The notes below the pieces were generated by a model. It was not told the origin of the DNA, did no database searches, and was given only the letters and a program-made list of their open reading frames with translations. From contig OX377203.1 in the NCBI GenBank assembly GCA_947396885.1, forward strand, positions 4,464,001-4,528,000: a stretch of DNA of 64,000 nt. The letters are read 5' to 3'. Every line of letters begins with the position of its first letter. The first letter of the stretch is position 1. Source of the DNA: Heligmosomoides polygyrus polygyrus. Lineage: Eukaryota; Nematoda; Chromadorea; Rhabditida; Heligmosomidae. Shown here in pieces: positions 1-10,789 of this stretch. A program made the position numbers and the translations under genes.

Positions 1-107
1 AGCTCACTTCAATTAACTGAGTCCGTAGAGCAGTAGAAAATATCTCCTCCTTCATCACTCCAGTGATCTCCGATCGTTCAAAACATCGGTCATTTTTCTG
101 CTTCCAG

Positions 108-3100
108 TCTCCAGTAGTGCGTGCATTCTCCCCGAATTGGCGTACCTGTCGTCGTTCTCGAGTGTGTTTCCGTCGTCTCCACGAGTACTGCGTTATAGCT
201 CCACGCCTGAGGACTTAACTGAGAAGGTATGCTTCGTTATCGTCTTGCTCTTAGCTACATTACAGTGGTTTTAGTGGTCTTCTCAAGGTCTAAGATTGCG
301 GTCTGAGATAGGATTTCTGTTCAGAATTCATCCAAAATGCTAGTGTTCAGCATTTGCGTGAGATTTCTGATAAGAAGTAGGTGGTATTTGTAATGGTGAC
401 GTGATTAAGAAGTGTAATTAAAGCCTTGGTCCACCTCTTCTCCTTTCCGACCGTAAAGCGTAAGCTAACAAAACTGTTTGGAATATCCTAACGGCTGGAA
501 ATAGCCACTGGCTTTGTTCTGTTCCGAGCTCTGCTCATCTAAAGAAAGCAAACTTGTTCTTCTAAATGCTTTCATAGAGTTGATGTTCAGCTGGTTCCTC
601 TGCAAATTCGTCTGGCTCAGTTGCTTCTGGCCGCTGAGTACCTCGACGGATCCGAGCTGTCGTGTTTCTTCTTCTGCGAGAAATCCGGTCGATTCACTCG
701 AAGTGAATATGTGGAAGGCGATCTGAGTGAACACTCGAAGGCGTCCACAGCTCAGCAAAACGAGGTACTGAACTGATACTGCGTTACATTTTCGACGATA
801 ACAGCGTTCTTTCCAGGATTTGCCACGGGTTTCAACGCCGCTGACCAGAGAAGAGCTGCTCGAGCGTGAACTGCGCAAGCATGAACAATTATTGGTGGTT
901 GGTTTTCTTTGCCTACGACTTTTTTGATAAATTGCTTAGTAAACCGCAAGGATTTTTATGGAGCAGTCGCAGCGCGACGCGAATACATTGATATCGATTA
1001 TCCCTGATGTTTAATCGATATCGACGCCTGTTATGCGGCAACACCGCGCCGCAAAGCTCAAGTATGAACTATCCCTCAAGTAGACTATGTGTACCGGTGG
1101 TCTTCCTCTGGTGCATCTTTGTTGCTCCCACTGGCATAAATGGTTTACCAGGCCTTTGGCATACTCCCGCTACCCGCACAACACTCTCGCCCCGATGCGG
1201 GAGTATACCAAAGGCCTTAAGGCCTCCGCACACTTTCGGCAAAGCGGCGGCTCTAGGGCCTGTTCATACTTCGAGCGGCAACAGCGACTAGAGCGAGTGA
1301 CGGACGGAGTATGGAGTACGTAATTGTTTTCGAACCACACTACGTCAGTCGCCTTAGTCGCTTCAGTTGCTCTTGTCGCTCGAAGTATGAACAGGCCCCT
1401 AGTCGTAAAGCGAATAGATTCACATCATTATTGCCGCCACAGCTGATTTGCGGTCGCAGCGTTCTTGCCGACCGCGGCAGCGATTGACCAGAGCGCCGAC
1501 AGAATTCGCCGCCCGCCGCCACCAACTTGCTGCTTAAGTGTGCGGAGGCCTTTAGGCATATATTAGGGAGCGTTTATTCTGCACGCGAAGTTATGTCACG
1601 ATAAGCTCCCATATCGATTCATCGCGTCGCGGGATCAATATGGGGCATACCATTACATCGCGTCGCGCGTTTCGTGCACACTAAACGATCCCTTAGGCAT
1701 ATGTTATAATTCGGCGACATGTCGCCGACAATCTGTCGCCGACAACGCGAGAGCCGTGACAGGACGAGCCAGAGAGCGCGCGCGCAGTCTGTTTCTGTCG
1801 CGCTGAGCGCGGCGGGAGACTGCACGCGAGAGTGCGCCGCCGACGCGCGACAGAGGGCCAGCGACAACCTGTCGCCGACGCGGTCGGCGACAGATTCGAC
1901 ATGTACTGTGTAGCACCCGCCCGGTACTGTCGCCGAAGTATAACATATGCTTTAGACAGCAGTGAATAGGCAGCAGACATTGACGAGAATTAGCCGAATG
2001 AATGCAGAACATTGAGTCCACTGGTGTCGTACCGGGGCAATTATACGCAGTTTCCCGCCAGACTAATCAATACCGAACATTCAAATGCTTACAAGTGGTC
2101 ACAAGAGAAGTCTAGTAAATGAGCTCTAATGCACAATTTTCGCCCTAGGACGAACCCCGTACATATTAAGAACAAACGCATTGTTTCAGGTGAAACCAGT
2201 CTATTTGGTGATTGATACGAACGCCTTCATTGACCAACTGACCGCCATCCAGAAGATTCTGCAAGCACAGTGCTTCCGAGTGCTGATTCCGACTACAGGT
2301 GCGTTGAGGCTTCTTTTTTTGTTGATATGCCCCTATAAGTAGAAGGTCCAAGGTAATGCAAAAATATTGAAGGTTAATGTTTGGCAGATAAATTAAATCT
2401 GTCCCAATTGGGAGGGGAGCTCTAAGGGATCGTTTAGTGTGCAGACGACGCGCTGCGATTTAATGATAGCCGCCCCACATCGATTCATTCATTGCGCGAT
2501 CGATATGGGAGCCTGCCATAACATCGCGTCGCGCATCGTGTGCACACTAAACGCTCCCTAACATGACAGTTGCGTACGTCCAACAATGATACACCGCTTG
2601 TTGGAGGGACAAGTCTGCCACTTTTATGGGCTTTGTTGGCGAGGGGCGGTAGAATCCGAAGCAAGAATCCCGAATCGGGTGCACAAGACAGCGGCGCCTT
2701 CTCTGTGCTACCAGGCCCCTTAATTATATCGATCCTTATCGGTTGAAGGGCACCTGGTAACGCAGTCGGAGAAGACGCCGGCCGTCGCGTGCATCTCGAA
2801 TCGAAGTTCTTGGTTCGGGGTTCCGACCAGTCCAACAAAACCTTCCATCACTTTCTGATCGGTGAACTGGTGGCAGACTTACTTGCAAAGATACGTATAA
2901 TACACTGACGTGATAATCGGCTGGCTACCAAGTCGTTGTAAGACCAAACTCGTGTTCAAATCGTCTCTATGATACATCGAAGAGTCTGTGTAGCTCATCC
3001 TAAACGGGATGACTAACGCCGATCATTACCCTATGCTTACATTTGATTAAAGGCCTAAGCACCAGCCAGCTGTCCTGCCGTCGGGCGGACTGCTGAACTG

Positions 3101-6100
3101 AACTGAGAAACTTGCAATTCGAAGGATAACAATGTCATGAACAAACAAGCGGTCTATACGTTTTTCTTTGAGAGGCTCTGCATTAGAAGGAAGAGGGGTT
3201 CTCTAATGGATGGCTCAAAAAGCACTTTGCAGTCCGAACATGTATTTAAGACGCATAAGGCCTATGATATACTCCCGCGAGCACTCCCGCGGCCAGCCAC
3301 GAATCGTGCTAGGACCCCGCACCTGGCCACACATCGCATACCGCCACGCCCACGTTCCGTCGACGGGCTGTCGCGATAGCCCTAGTTTATACTTGCGTCG
3401 CTGCGCGGCGCGGCATCACGGCCGCGATAGATATCGACCGGGAGGCGCGAAAAATCGATATCTATAGCGATAGTCGTGCCGCGCCGCGTGGCGGTGCTAG
3501 TATAAACTAGGGCATAGGCTGCACCACTAACGTGCCGCGGAGGTGTGCCGGGGAATATAGCATAGGGCTTAGTGGTATAATGTACATGCAGGAGGAGAAC
3601 TAGCTCGTCCCATGGGAATTTTGATCCTTACTTTTCATTAAAAAATTCTCAAAACACAGTTTCTTCTTGACGTCTGTGCAGCTATGTTGTCTGAACTTGC
3701 TGTTCTTATTGTCTGCGTATTACGTGGCCTTCGGTCTACGTCATGGATACATAAATAAATGAATAAATAAAATTTGTAGTCGTATTGCCAACTGTATGTG
3801 ATTTTCAGTTATGGAGGAGCTGATCGATCTGCAACATGGCGAAGTGAGGAGCTCGCGTGTACAAGGGGCGACGGAGGGAGCACGACAGGCGATGACGTGG
3901 CTGCGTGAACAGACGCGACAGAAGTGTCCGCGCCTGTTCACGCTGACGATGCGCGGCAAACGACTACCGATCGCGGTGGTTCGCGAAGAGGCCGGCGACG
4001 ATGGCGAACTGGTACGTGACATCAGAAGTCAGGGAGCGGATTCATCATCGATTTACAGCAGTTTAACAGAGAAATTACAGCCGAAAATCCTGAAAACGCG
4101 ACTTAATAGCGATCTTTACTGTGAAATCTCTGTGGAATACCCTGCAAAAGATACGACGTAGCGAGCTCCGTCGTATCTTTTGCGTCGAATTCTCGACTTC
4201 GTTACTTTCACAGCGTTTTTGATGAATCAGAATTCGCGGTAGTTTCCCTGTAAAACCGCTGTATTGTGAATCCGCTGCAGAATGTTACCGCTGTAACGTT
4301 GATGAATCTCGCCCCAGAACTCGTCATGGTCGGTACTCAATGAGCGTCAGCATTTTAAAGTGCTGTTTTGTTTGACGACTTCCACATCGGATTTGTAGGC
4401 GATTTCATTGGCTAACAACAAGGCGAGATCGACTTCTTCAGTGCCTGGAAGGAGGGCATGTCAATTAGGAGAGAAGTCTCAGTAGATGGCACCTCAGCTT
4501 CAGAATTTTCAATGCTGAAAACTGAGCACTTCAAATACTGTTCATCAGTACCTGTTTATAGTTCGCGACGGGGGCGATTGAGCCGCACGAGTATGCATAT
4601 TGATCGATCGACTTTCAAGATTTTGACATGAAGACTGTAGACTATTACGGTGTCTTCTTTAGCTGTCAACCAAGATTGATATCGGCTTTATTGTAGCCAG
4701 CGTTTCAGCGTCTACGCCTTCTTCAGAGCCTGGAAACGTCGAAGTCTTTTACGATACTACTCCCCCAAACACCATTTCATCCTGGGGCCGGATTCATCAA
4801 CGACTTACATAACTTCAACAGAGAATTCACAGCGGAAAACTCAGATTGCCTGGCTTATCAAGCGATATGGTGAGCGATAAGCCGCGTTATCTAAGTTTTT
4901 CGCTGTGAATTCTCTGTTGAAGCTATGTATGTCGTTGATGAATCCGACCCCTGAAGGGAACTTTTCTTCAGGAGACTAGAGGCAAGATTAGAAATGGAAG
5001 TTACAAGAGAGGCTTACCTTTAAGGAGGTATGCCAAAGTGGACCACCAATCACCTGTAAGCTGGATGTAACGGGGACGAATGAGCCTCAGCTCCCGGACG
5101 GCACGCCTTAAATACCCTGGAGGTCCGACCAAATAGATCAGAACTTACACAGCTCCATGAAGGGTGCCCCTCCCCCTATCTCAAGGCTGTCAGGGTCAGA
5201 GAGCACCCGGACGGTCTTAAGGAAGGCAACGTCCTGACCCTTTAGGGAGAACCCGGGGTTTGATACCATGAAGGCGCGATGTTGCAGGTGTCAGTGTCAA
5301 TTTTAGAGCGAGAGAGCGACATATCGAAGCGTAGGAACTCGAAGCGCTTTGGTTCATGGCTAACCCCCAGGTTAACCGGAAGGAAGGGTGTCTAGCGATT
5401 ACCTAAGAACTGGCACCCTTTGTGGAGCTCTATAGGCTCTGACGTATTCGACCTGACCTCCAGGGTATTTAAGGCGGGCGATCTGGACTGAGGCTCATTC
5501 GCCCATGTTACGTCCAGCTTGTGAGTGATTGGTGGTCCACCCTGGCATACCACCTTAAAGGTTAGTCACCTCTTGCAACTCCCATCACCGATCTTGTCTC
5601 TAGTCTCCTCAAGAGAAGTAGCCTGTAAGATGAAAAGACGTTTGATGGAGCAGTATCGTGAATGATTCCGACTTTTCCAGGCTCTGAAGAAGGCAAAGAC
5701 GTCGAAACGTTGGCCTCAATAAAGCCGATATCAATCTTGATTGACAGCTAAAGAAGACGTCGTAATAGGATCGATTACGGCCGAGCGATAGCCTAGCGAA
5801 AATCTATTAGGTTGCCCCATAAGTCCCAGCCGTTTTTTTTTCAACGATTCATTGCGGATTTCGCCGGCGGTCTCTTGCATAGCGCTGCATAGCTTTCGAA
5901 AGAGAATGAATTGCTCTATCAGAATATGTGTTTCTTTTCTTTTTTCATCATGAATTTTGTCAATTTTTAGGTCGTTGAAGCGAAAAGTGAAAAAATGAAT
6001 AAGTAGCTATTTGCGCACTTGTTCTCTCCGCCTAGGTTTGTAATTTTTTGCGCAGTTTTTTATAGCATTGAGAAGACGATGTACTGTGCTACAAGAATAT

Positions 6101-7904
6101 GTGTTAGTGCTATTTGCTCATTTGTCCTTTATTGATTTTTAGGTCATCAAATTGGGACGTCCGAAGGAGGGTGGTTATTTTTGCCGACAGCTCCTGCTCT
6201 GTGGTTGGACTTTTTGGATTGGTGTTATATGTCATTCGAAAGAGAATGTCTTGCTCTATAAGAATATGTGTCTCGTTTATTGATTTCTATTGAATGTCAA
6301 CAAAATCCCAAAAAAAGAAAAATCGTCTTCACCAACAACTCCTTCTCCCTCTTCAGTTGTTGATGTTCGACAGAAATCAGCGTGAGCCAATAAACGCGAC
6401 ACAAATTCTTACTGAGCAAGACATCCTCTTCCAAACGACATATGACACCAAGCAAAAAAGTCCAACCACAGAACCGGAGTTTAGGTAAAAATTCGGACGG
6501 AAAAGTCGTAATTCCCAATTTGATGGCCTAAAAATCAATAAAGGACAAGTGGGAACATAGGACCAACATATATTCTTGTAGTGCAGAACATTGCCTTCCA
6601 AGTGCTATAAAAAACTGCACAAAAAATTACAAACCTAAGCGGAGAGAACAAGTGCGTAAATGGCTACTTTTTCACTTTTTACTTCAACGACCTAAAAATT
6701 GACAAAGTGCATGATGAAAAAAGAAATGCAATACATGATCTGATAGAGCAAATCATTATCTTTCGAACGCTGTGCAGCGCTATGAAAGAGACCGCCGGCG
6801 AAATCTGCAGTGAATCGTTGAAAAAAACAGCAAGGACTTATGGGACAACCTAATAGATGCATATTTTGTTAGGGCGATTAGTCCCTTTCGTGAACTATGG
6901 ACGGGCCTTCACCCTAGTCCACAGAAGGACTAGGGGCCGTAGCACAGGTCAGACCAGGAATTCGGGAAAGTAATCACTCAAATTCGAACTGATTCTGAGG
7001 AATAAACGTTGATCACAATTTAACCTTAATTTGAGCATTTCAACACTTCTGAAACCAAATTGAGCAATATGATAAAAACTGACCACAGAAGAGTCTCAGA
7101 CATACATCTGAATGACACGAAATGAACACCAGAGCAAGAATCTTCATCCTTCAAATAGTTCAAAAGTATGTTCCGTTGCTGCAAAACCTTGAACCTACCG
7201 AATTACCGAGCTGTGAAAGTTTGCTACGGAATCGTACAGTCCCATAAAGCAATGCCTTCCAATCATCGAATATGGAGAAAATGCAAAAATACTGCTTCAA
7301 AGGTGCGGAGTCGTGTATTCGATTCGTTGACCTTACAGTATTTTTGCATTCTTCTGCATATCCGATGTTTGACAGGTTGCTTTATGCACTGTGCGATTCC
7401 GTAGTAAACTGTCACGGCCCGTATTTCGGTAGGCTGAAGGAATTGGCAAAAATGGATCACACTTTCCTACTATATGAAGAGTGGAGATTCTTGCTGCGGC
7501 GTTCATTTTCAGCGTTCAGACATTTTCATCGGCCCGAGAGACCGTTTTGTCAGTTTGAGGCGACATTTGCTAATTGATTTGCTCTTCCTAGACTCTGAGG
7601 AAGGAGATCATGTTGAGCTCTTCGAGTAGAGCCAGGCCTTCATAACCTCTTGAAGTGCCCATTCCTGCTCGTTTAGGTGAACGACGACCGTATTCTCCGA
7701 TCGTGTGTGAACTTCACGCAACTGGAGCCGGCAGCCGACTCGCTGTTCAGCGACTTCAAGATGCCGCAGGGCCGAGAGATGCCGAACATCTACCGCAATG
7801 TGGTGCTGCTGACCGAGGATCGAGTGCTGAACATGAAGGCGATGAGTCAGCACATCCCGTGCCGAACCATGACGCGATTCATGAAATGGGCGAAGATCAC
7901 CTAG
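108..7904 (+). CDS. smg-6: SMG6 homologue, C-terminal part with complete PIN nuclease domain (gene continues upstream of the window)
   Basis: This is the endonuclease that cuts nonsense-containing mRNA in nonsense-mediated decay. Visible exons are 108-226, 591-764, 817-894, 2190-2298, 3809-4011 and 7677-7904 (TAG stop). Exon joins from 764 onward keep phase; a small exon between 226 and 591 may be missing. Exons 1-3 give helical sequence like the region before the PIN domain (LQIRLAQLLLAAEYL). Exon 4 begins VKPVYLVIDTNAFID, with the first catalytic Asp. Exon 5 holds VMEELIDLQHGE and a basic loop. Exon 6 holds NDDRILRSC (second Asp) and VVLLTEDRVLNMKAM (third Asp), ending in a MKWAKIT tail. 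All three PIN acidic residues known from SMG6 are therefore present and the nuclease should be active. The N-terminal 14-3-3-like/TPR region lies outside the window. Introns carry at least eight MITEs and two foldbacks. Family assignment is firm; exact splice sites in exons 1-3 are less so. Confidence 0.88.
1148..1216. mobile_element. Very short MITE hairpin
   Basis: Inverted ends carry GGCCTTTGGCATACTCCCGC at the left and its near complement at the right. A TTA is found on both sides (1145-1147 and 1217-1219). The element is only about 70 bp, essentially one hairpin, in an smg-6 intron. The right-hand TTA is also the left duplication of the next element. Confidence 0.5.
1220..1551. mobile_element. 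MITE with TTA duplication, interrupted by a second MITE
   Basis: Termini AGGCCTCCGCACACTT and its complement are flanked by TTA at 1217-1219 and 1552-1554. The 3-bp TWA duplication suggests a PIF/Harbinger-type family. A different MITE (1256-1398) sits inside, so this copy is older than that insertion. Confidence 0.7.
1256..1398. mobile_element. MITE of the GGGCCTGTTCATACTTCG family
   Basis: Terminal repeats start GGGCCTGTTCATACTTCGAG. A 3-bp repeat CTA flanks the element at 1253-1255 and 1399-1401. It is nested inside MITE 1220-1551. Other copies of this abundant family lie at 33771, 40230, 42502 and elsewhere. Confidence 0.75.
1566..1692. mobile_element. MITE, GGGA(G/T)CGTTTA family, TTA duplication
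   Basis: Ends GGGAGCGTTTA and TAAACGATCCC are flanked by TTA at 1563-1565 and 1693-1695. A sister copy is at 2426-2558. Both lie in the same smg-6 intron. Confidence 0.72.
1696..1951. mobile_element. MITE with repeated GTCGCCGACA modules, TTA duplication
   Basis: Ends GGCATATGTTATA and TATAACATATGCT are flanked by TTA (1693-1695 and 1952-1954). The left TTA is shared with the previous MITE, so the two abut. The interior is rich in inverted GTCGCCGACA-like units. Confidence 0.65.
2426..2558. mobile_element. MITE, GGGATCGTTTAGTG family, TAA duplication
   Basis: Ends GGGATCGTTTAGTG and CACTAAACGCTCCC are flanked by TAA at 2423-2425 and 2559-2561. Second copy of the family at 1566-1692. Confidence 0.72.
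3259..3568. mobile_element. MITE with GGCCTATGATATA-type ends, containing a nested MITE
   Basis: The left end GGCCTATGATATA and right end TATAGCATAGGGC are inverted and flanked by TAA and TTA. The nested element 3379-3513 interrupts it. Confidence 0.55.
3379..3513. mobile_element. MITE, GCCCTAGTTTATACT family, ATA duplication
   Basis: Ends GCCCTAGTTTATAC and GTATAAACTAGGGC are flanked by ATA at 3376-3378 and 3514-3516. It is nested in 3259-3568. A second copy is at 59818-59952. Confidence 0.75.
4033..4314. mobile_element. Harbinger-type MITE, CAG duplication, 21 bp after an smg-6 exon
   Basis: Ends GAGCGGATTCATCATCG and its complement (GATGAATCTCGCCC) are flanked by CAG (4030-4032 and 4315-4317). 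It belongs to the same family as 4785-4950 and 30597-30763. The left end lies about 20 bp beyond the 5' splice site at 4011/4012. Confidence 0.65.
4695..4730 (-). ncRNA. Hammerhead-ribozyme-like motif
   Basis: On the minus strand this reads GGCT-CTGAAGA-A, a 12-nt segment that can form a 4-bp stem, then GAAAC and GCT followed by GGCT. The catalytic CUGANGA and GAAA boxes are intact. The GCT in place of GUH (residue 16.1 is C) is a likely damaging change in this copy. Confidence 0.4.
4785..4950. mobile_element. Harbinger-type MITE, CTG duplication
   Basis: Ends GGGCCGGATTCATCAACG and CGTTGATGAATCCGACCC are flanked by CTG (4782-4784 and 4951-4953). A CWG duplication is typical of PIF/Harbinger. 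It is inserted in the left arm of foldback 4642-5768. Confidence 0.72.
5680..5715 (+). ncRNA. Hammerhead-ribozyme-like motif
   Basis: GGCT-CTGAAGA-A, a 12-nt stem-II segment, GAAAC, GTT and GGCC follow in order. The outer GGCT and GGCC can pair as a short stem I (one G.U). It lies in the right arm of the Penelope-tail foldback, pointing outward. Confidence 0.45.
5817..6853. mobile_element. Non-autonomous mariner-type foldback, about 1.04 kb, TA duplication
   Basis: Ends TTAGGTTGCCCCATAAGTCC and GGACTTATGGGACAACCTAA are flanked by TA (5815-5816 and 6854-6855). The arms are inverted over most of the length and no transposase frame remains. The end sequence is mariner-like. A partial related copy runs off the window edge at 63757. 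Confidence 0.72.
7186..7442. repeat. Imperfect foldback repeat in the last smg-6 intron
   Basis: Arms reading AACCTACCGAA ... AATGCAAAAATACTG on the left return as CAGTATTTTTGCATT ... TTCGGTAGGCT on the right. No clear target duplication was seen. Just downstream (7677) the last smg-6 exon begins. Confidence 0.5.
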
Positions 7905-8808
7905 AGCCGCTGTGTGCGAGCGAGTATAAACGCCCTTCTAGTCGTCGACGTCGTCGTGGTAGTGGTCGTGTTGCTGCCGAACCCGCTCAGGGTGTTGTGC
8001 ATCGGTGATCTGCTCAGTGTGATTCTACAGTTCTCTACACGTCCCAAGGTATCTCACCCCCGCCCCGCCCCGTCCTATTGTACAGTACCCAGACGTCTCA
8101 CCTAATCCTCCAGATTCGTTCTAATGGTTAGTTAGCTGGCCGATTTGGCCGTTTTCACGCTCTCTGTCGCTGTTTAGCTCGAATCGCCGACACCGTTACA
8201 GGTATAGGACACTCTCACCGCACACTAGACTGCTATCGACTGTTTTAACCCATGCATCGAACGGGTAGCTTGGCATCATCATCAGTTCAGAAACGCTCAC
8301 ACTCAGGGCCAGTGTCCGGATATTTCTCGACCAATCAGAGCGCGCCCCTCATCCACATCGTTAAGTGGGCGTGTCCGCGGGCTGTGATTGGCCTGTTAAA
8401 TGGCGTCCTGACGCTGGCCCTAGTGCTCTCATGTCGTTTATGGTCTCGGTAACCACACCAGCCCGCCCGCCCGCCGCTGCCTTTCTAGTCGATACCCGAA
8501 GGGGACCAGTTTGATGGGGTAGATGGTCCGGAGTTCTCGAATTTCTCTACCGTTTGTGTTTCATAGCGCGCGTGTGTGTGCAACGATTTTCCTTCCGTGT
8601 TTTATCTTCACGAGACATCCTTGTGCTCACGAATTCCTCGAAAAAGTGTAGTTGTTATTGTTGTTCTGTTGTTATAAAGAACCAAAACAGGATGCGACAT
8701 CCTGCTCGAAGAGATCGACATCGGTATTGTGATTACTCTGTGTTCTTCAAAAGTGATTAATGCTAATCTCAATGACCTACGCAAGAGACGTATCGTTTCC
8801 ACAATAAA
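7905..8808 (+). other. Probable 3' UTR of smg-6 with AATAAA signal
   Basis: No exon is recognisable downstream of the smg-6 stop. The first canonical AATAAA lies at 8803-8808, before the next clear repeat begins at 8866. Positions 8310-8410 contain two inverted CCAAT boxes and GC-rich sequence and may be a MITE or a promoter-like stretch. The UTR extent is inferred only from the polyadenylation signal. Confidence 0.4.
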
Positions 8809-8865
8809 TTCTTGGTATTTCAAGTGCTTCTTTTTGTCGATTTATCAGTTTCGAAGTGAATAGTC

Positions 8866-9015
8866 GTTAATATGGCCTACATGGAGAGAAGGGTGGGTGC
8901 ACACTAGACCAATCAGGACGTATCGAATCGACACGCCAGGTGTAAGGAGACAACCGGGCTGTCATTGGTTGTAGTTGGCTGAAGCGTTCCCGCCCACCTA
9001 TGTAGGCCACATTAA
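8866..9015. mobile_element. MITE with GTTAATATGGCCTACAT ends
   Basis: Inverted ends GTTAATATGGCCTACAT and ATGTAGGCCACATTAAC enclose CCAAT motifs in both orientations. Related ends occur near 32022-32157, 37577 and 38453. Confidence 0.6.
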
Positions 9016-9377
9016 CAACTAGTACCATTTCAGCTTCAGTTTCATGTCCAGACCAACATACCCTCCATCCCTTCGGGGTCGGGGAATTAGTAAGCTTGCA
9101 ATACTGGCTTGTCCATCGACTGGCCACCGAGAGGACCCGTTCATGCTTCGCGACGAGAGCGACTCGTCGCCCATGCAAAACATGCAAATCGATTAAAACC
9201 GAGCGATCTCCGCCGAAATTTGGTCATACTCGAGCGCTGTCGCTGCAGCTCCTGTTAGCCGTCGCGCCTGTCTATAGTTCGCGCCGGCACGGGAGCGACA
9301 GTGGCGACTGGGGCGGCGGACAGAGTGTGGAGTACGTAATTACACCATAGCTAACTAGTGTTCGGAGAAAACGATTC

Positions 9378-9801
9378 GGATCTATCCTAGTCCGGGGGGG
9401 GCACATAACTAAAAAGTATTATATGTAACAAATTCACTTGAGACTTACCGAGCGACTCCTACAGAACAACACAGGACCCTAAACAAGAAAAACTCATCAA
9501 GAAAAAAACAAACAATTACATTTGTTGCAGTTGTAAGCCATCGAAGTTATGTGTCCTCCTCACCATGTTGGATCCTGGTTATAACATGTCAGGCGGTGGT
9601 CAGTACGTGGCAAGCCTCCATTGCCTTACTCTTTGCCCGCCGAGGCGGTTGCAAGAACCGCGGCAGTTTAATTTTTTTTTGTTCGCTCGTTGGTTTTTTC
9701 TTCCTTTTAGATCCTCTCGAGTCCTTCTCGGTAAGTCTCATGTCGATTTGTTAGATAATTTTTAGATATGTGGCCCCCCCCCCCCGGACTAGGATAGATC
9801 C
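9378..9801. mobile_element. Foldback element with poly-G/poly-C terminal repeats
   Basis: Ends GGATCTATCCTAGTCCGGGG and its complement are followed by a run of G on the left and C on the right. The family recurs at 23099-23592. The interior includes a shared segment near GTTATAACATGTCAGGCGG. No protein signature seen. Confidence 0.62.
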
Positions 9802-9884
9802 AACGATTCCTATTATGCCATTCTTAAAGGTAAGGCATGCTATTGTACTACTTTTGAGAGCCAGATTGATAATGTAGATAATGT

Positions 9885-9984
9885 GGGGCAGTACGCTGGT
9901 CTCCCCCGAAGGGGGATTGAGGCGTGATAAGGTATGTTGATATTGATTGGATTTCCCCTAACGGGGGAACACGTGCATACGGCC
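9885..9984. mobile_element. Degenerate Harbinger-type MITE, GGGGCCGTATGCT family
   Basis: The right end GCATACGGCC and the inner CCCCCGAAGGGGG/CCCTAACGGGGG blocks match the copy at 24434-24544. The left end (GGGGCAGTACGCT) has diverged, so the target duplication cannot be read. Confidence 0.5.
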
Positions 9985-10029
9985 CTGACTGTTTGCTACT
10001 GGTGATCGATTAACTGACAGATAAGCTGT

Positions 10030-10174
10030 TACAAGATGTTTTGTTGCGATCAAAACTTACGCCAGGCGGGACTCGAACCCGCATCTTCTGCTTTCCGGGC
10101 AGCGATGTTCGCCTTACACGTGCGGGTTCGAGTCCCGCCTGGCGCAAGAGTTTTGATCGCAACAAAACATCCTG
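10030..10174. repeat. tRNA-like hairpin element (short copy)
   Basis: A palindrome with outer arms GATGTTTTGTTGCGATCAAA and complement. Each arm carries a T-arm-like GCGGG-TTCGAGTC-CCGC segment in inverted orientation. Longer family members at 31099-31583 and 37914-38236 hold a 74-nt tRNA-like unit; here only the T-arm halves remain. Confidence 0.6.
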
Positions 10175-10297
10175 TAACAGCATATATCCTCTCTAAGCCG
10201 CTCCTGGCTCAAGTAAATGTGTTAAAGCAATGACAGATAAGCGTTATGGTGCGATTGCGTACACCACACTACATCCATCGCCCTAGTCGCTCTTGTC

Positions 10298-10573
10298 CTC
10301 AGACACTGGGAGAGGTTACCTGCAGGTTAAAATGACGTATTTTGACGTCACAGGTGACCTGCGGGGGCTGTTTTGGGGCGGAGTTTCAGTGAGCGGTCTA
10401 CTACCGGTCATTTCTCCGTTCCCGTGATACGCAACGCGATATATAGGTGAATTACAGGTTCACACCCCCCGTGCATTTGATTGGGTCACTTGTGGGTCGA
10501 AATCAGATCGCCTACAGGTGCAATGCTAGTGCACCCATTTTTCACCTGCAGGTGAGCTCTCCCAGTGTCTGAG
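10298..10573. mobile_element. MITE with CTCAGACACTGGGAGAG ends
   Basis: Inverted ends CTCAGACACTGGGAGAG and CTCTCCCAGTGTCTGAG, followed inward by TACCTGCAGGT-like sequence. It splits another MITE of the CATACTTCG family. The interior has TGACGTCA-like palindromes. Confidence 0.62.
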
Positions 10574-10789
10574 TCGTTCTCGTCGCTCTCTCGTTGCTCT
10601 TCTATCTGCCGTCGCGAAGTATGGACAAGGCCGAAGTCATTCTATTAGGCCATATTTGCATTGAAAACGTCTTCAAGACATCATGTGGTGTTAGAGTTCA
10701 AGGCGCAACCTACTAAGCGATTGATTAAAGCCGGCATTTGTCGTCTTAATCTGATCCAGCCCAATTCGCCCCATGAGCAATAAAGGTTA

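Larger units (their letters stand above)
4642..5768. repeat. Large foldback built from Penelope-like 3' tails
   Basis: The two arms are near-complements over several hundred bases. Each outer end carries the TCTGAAGAAGGC...GAAACG module and a TAAAGCC segment like the 3' end of the Penelope-like element at 35.2-36.2 kb. Hammerhead-like cores lie at 4695-4730 (-) and 5680-5715 (+). The left arm is interrupted by MITE 4785-4950. Related foldbacks are at 39230-40059 and 56440-57176. Confidence 0.7.

Noticed and set aside
10030..10174. CRISPR-like or terminator hairpin
   Set aside because: The inverted GCGGGTTCGAGTCCCGC units are tRNA T-arms of a eukaryotic repeat family; the window is eukaryotic.
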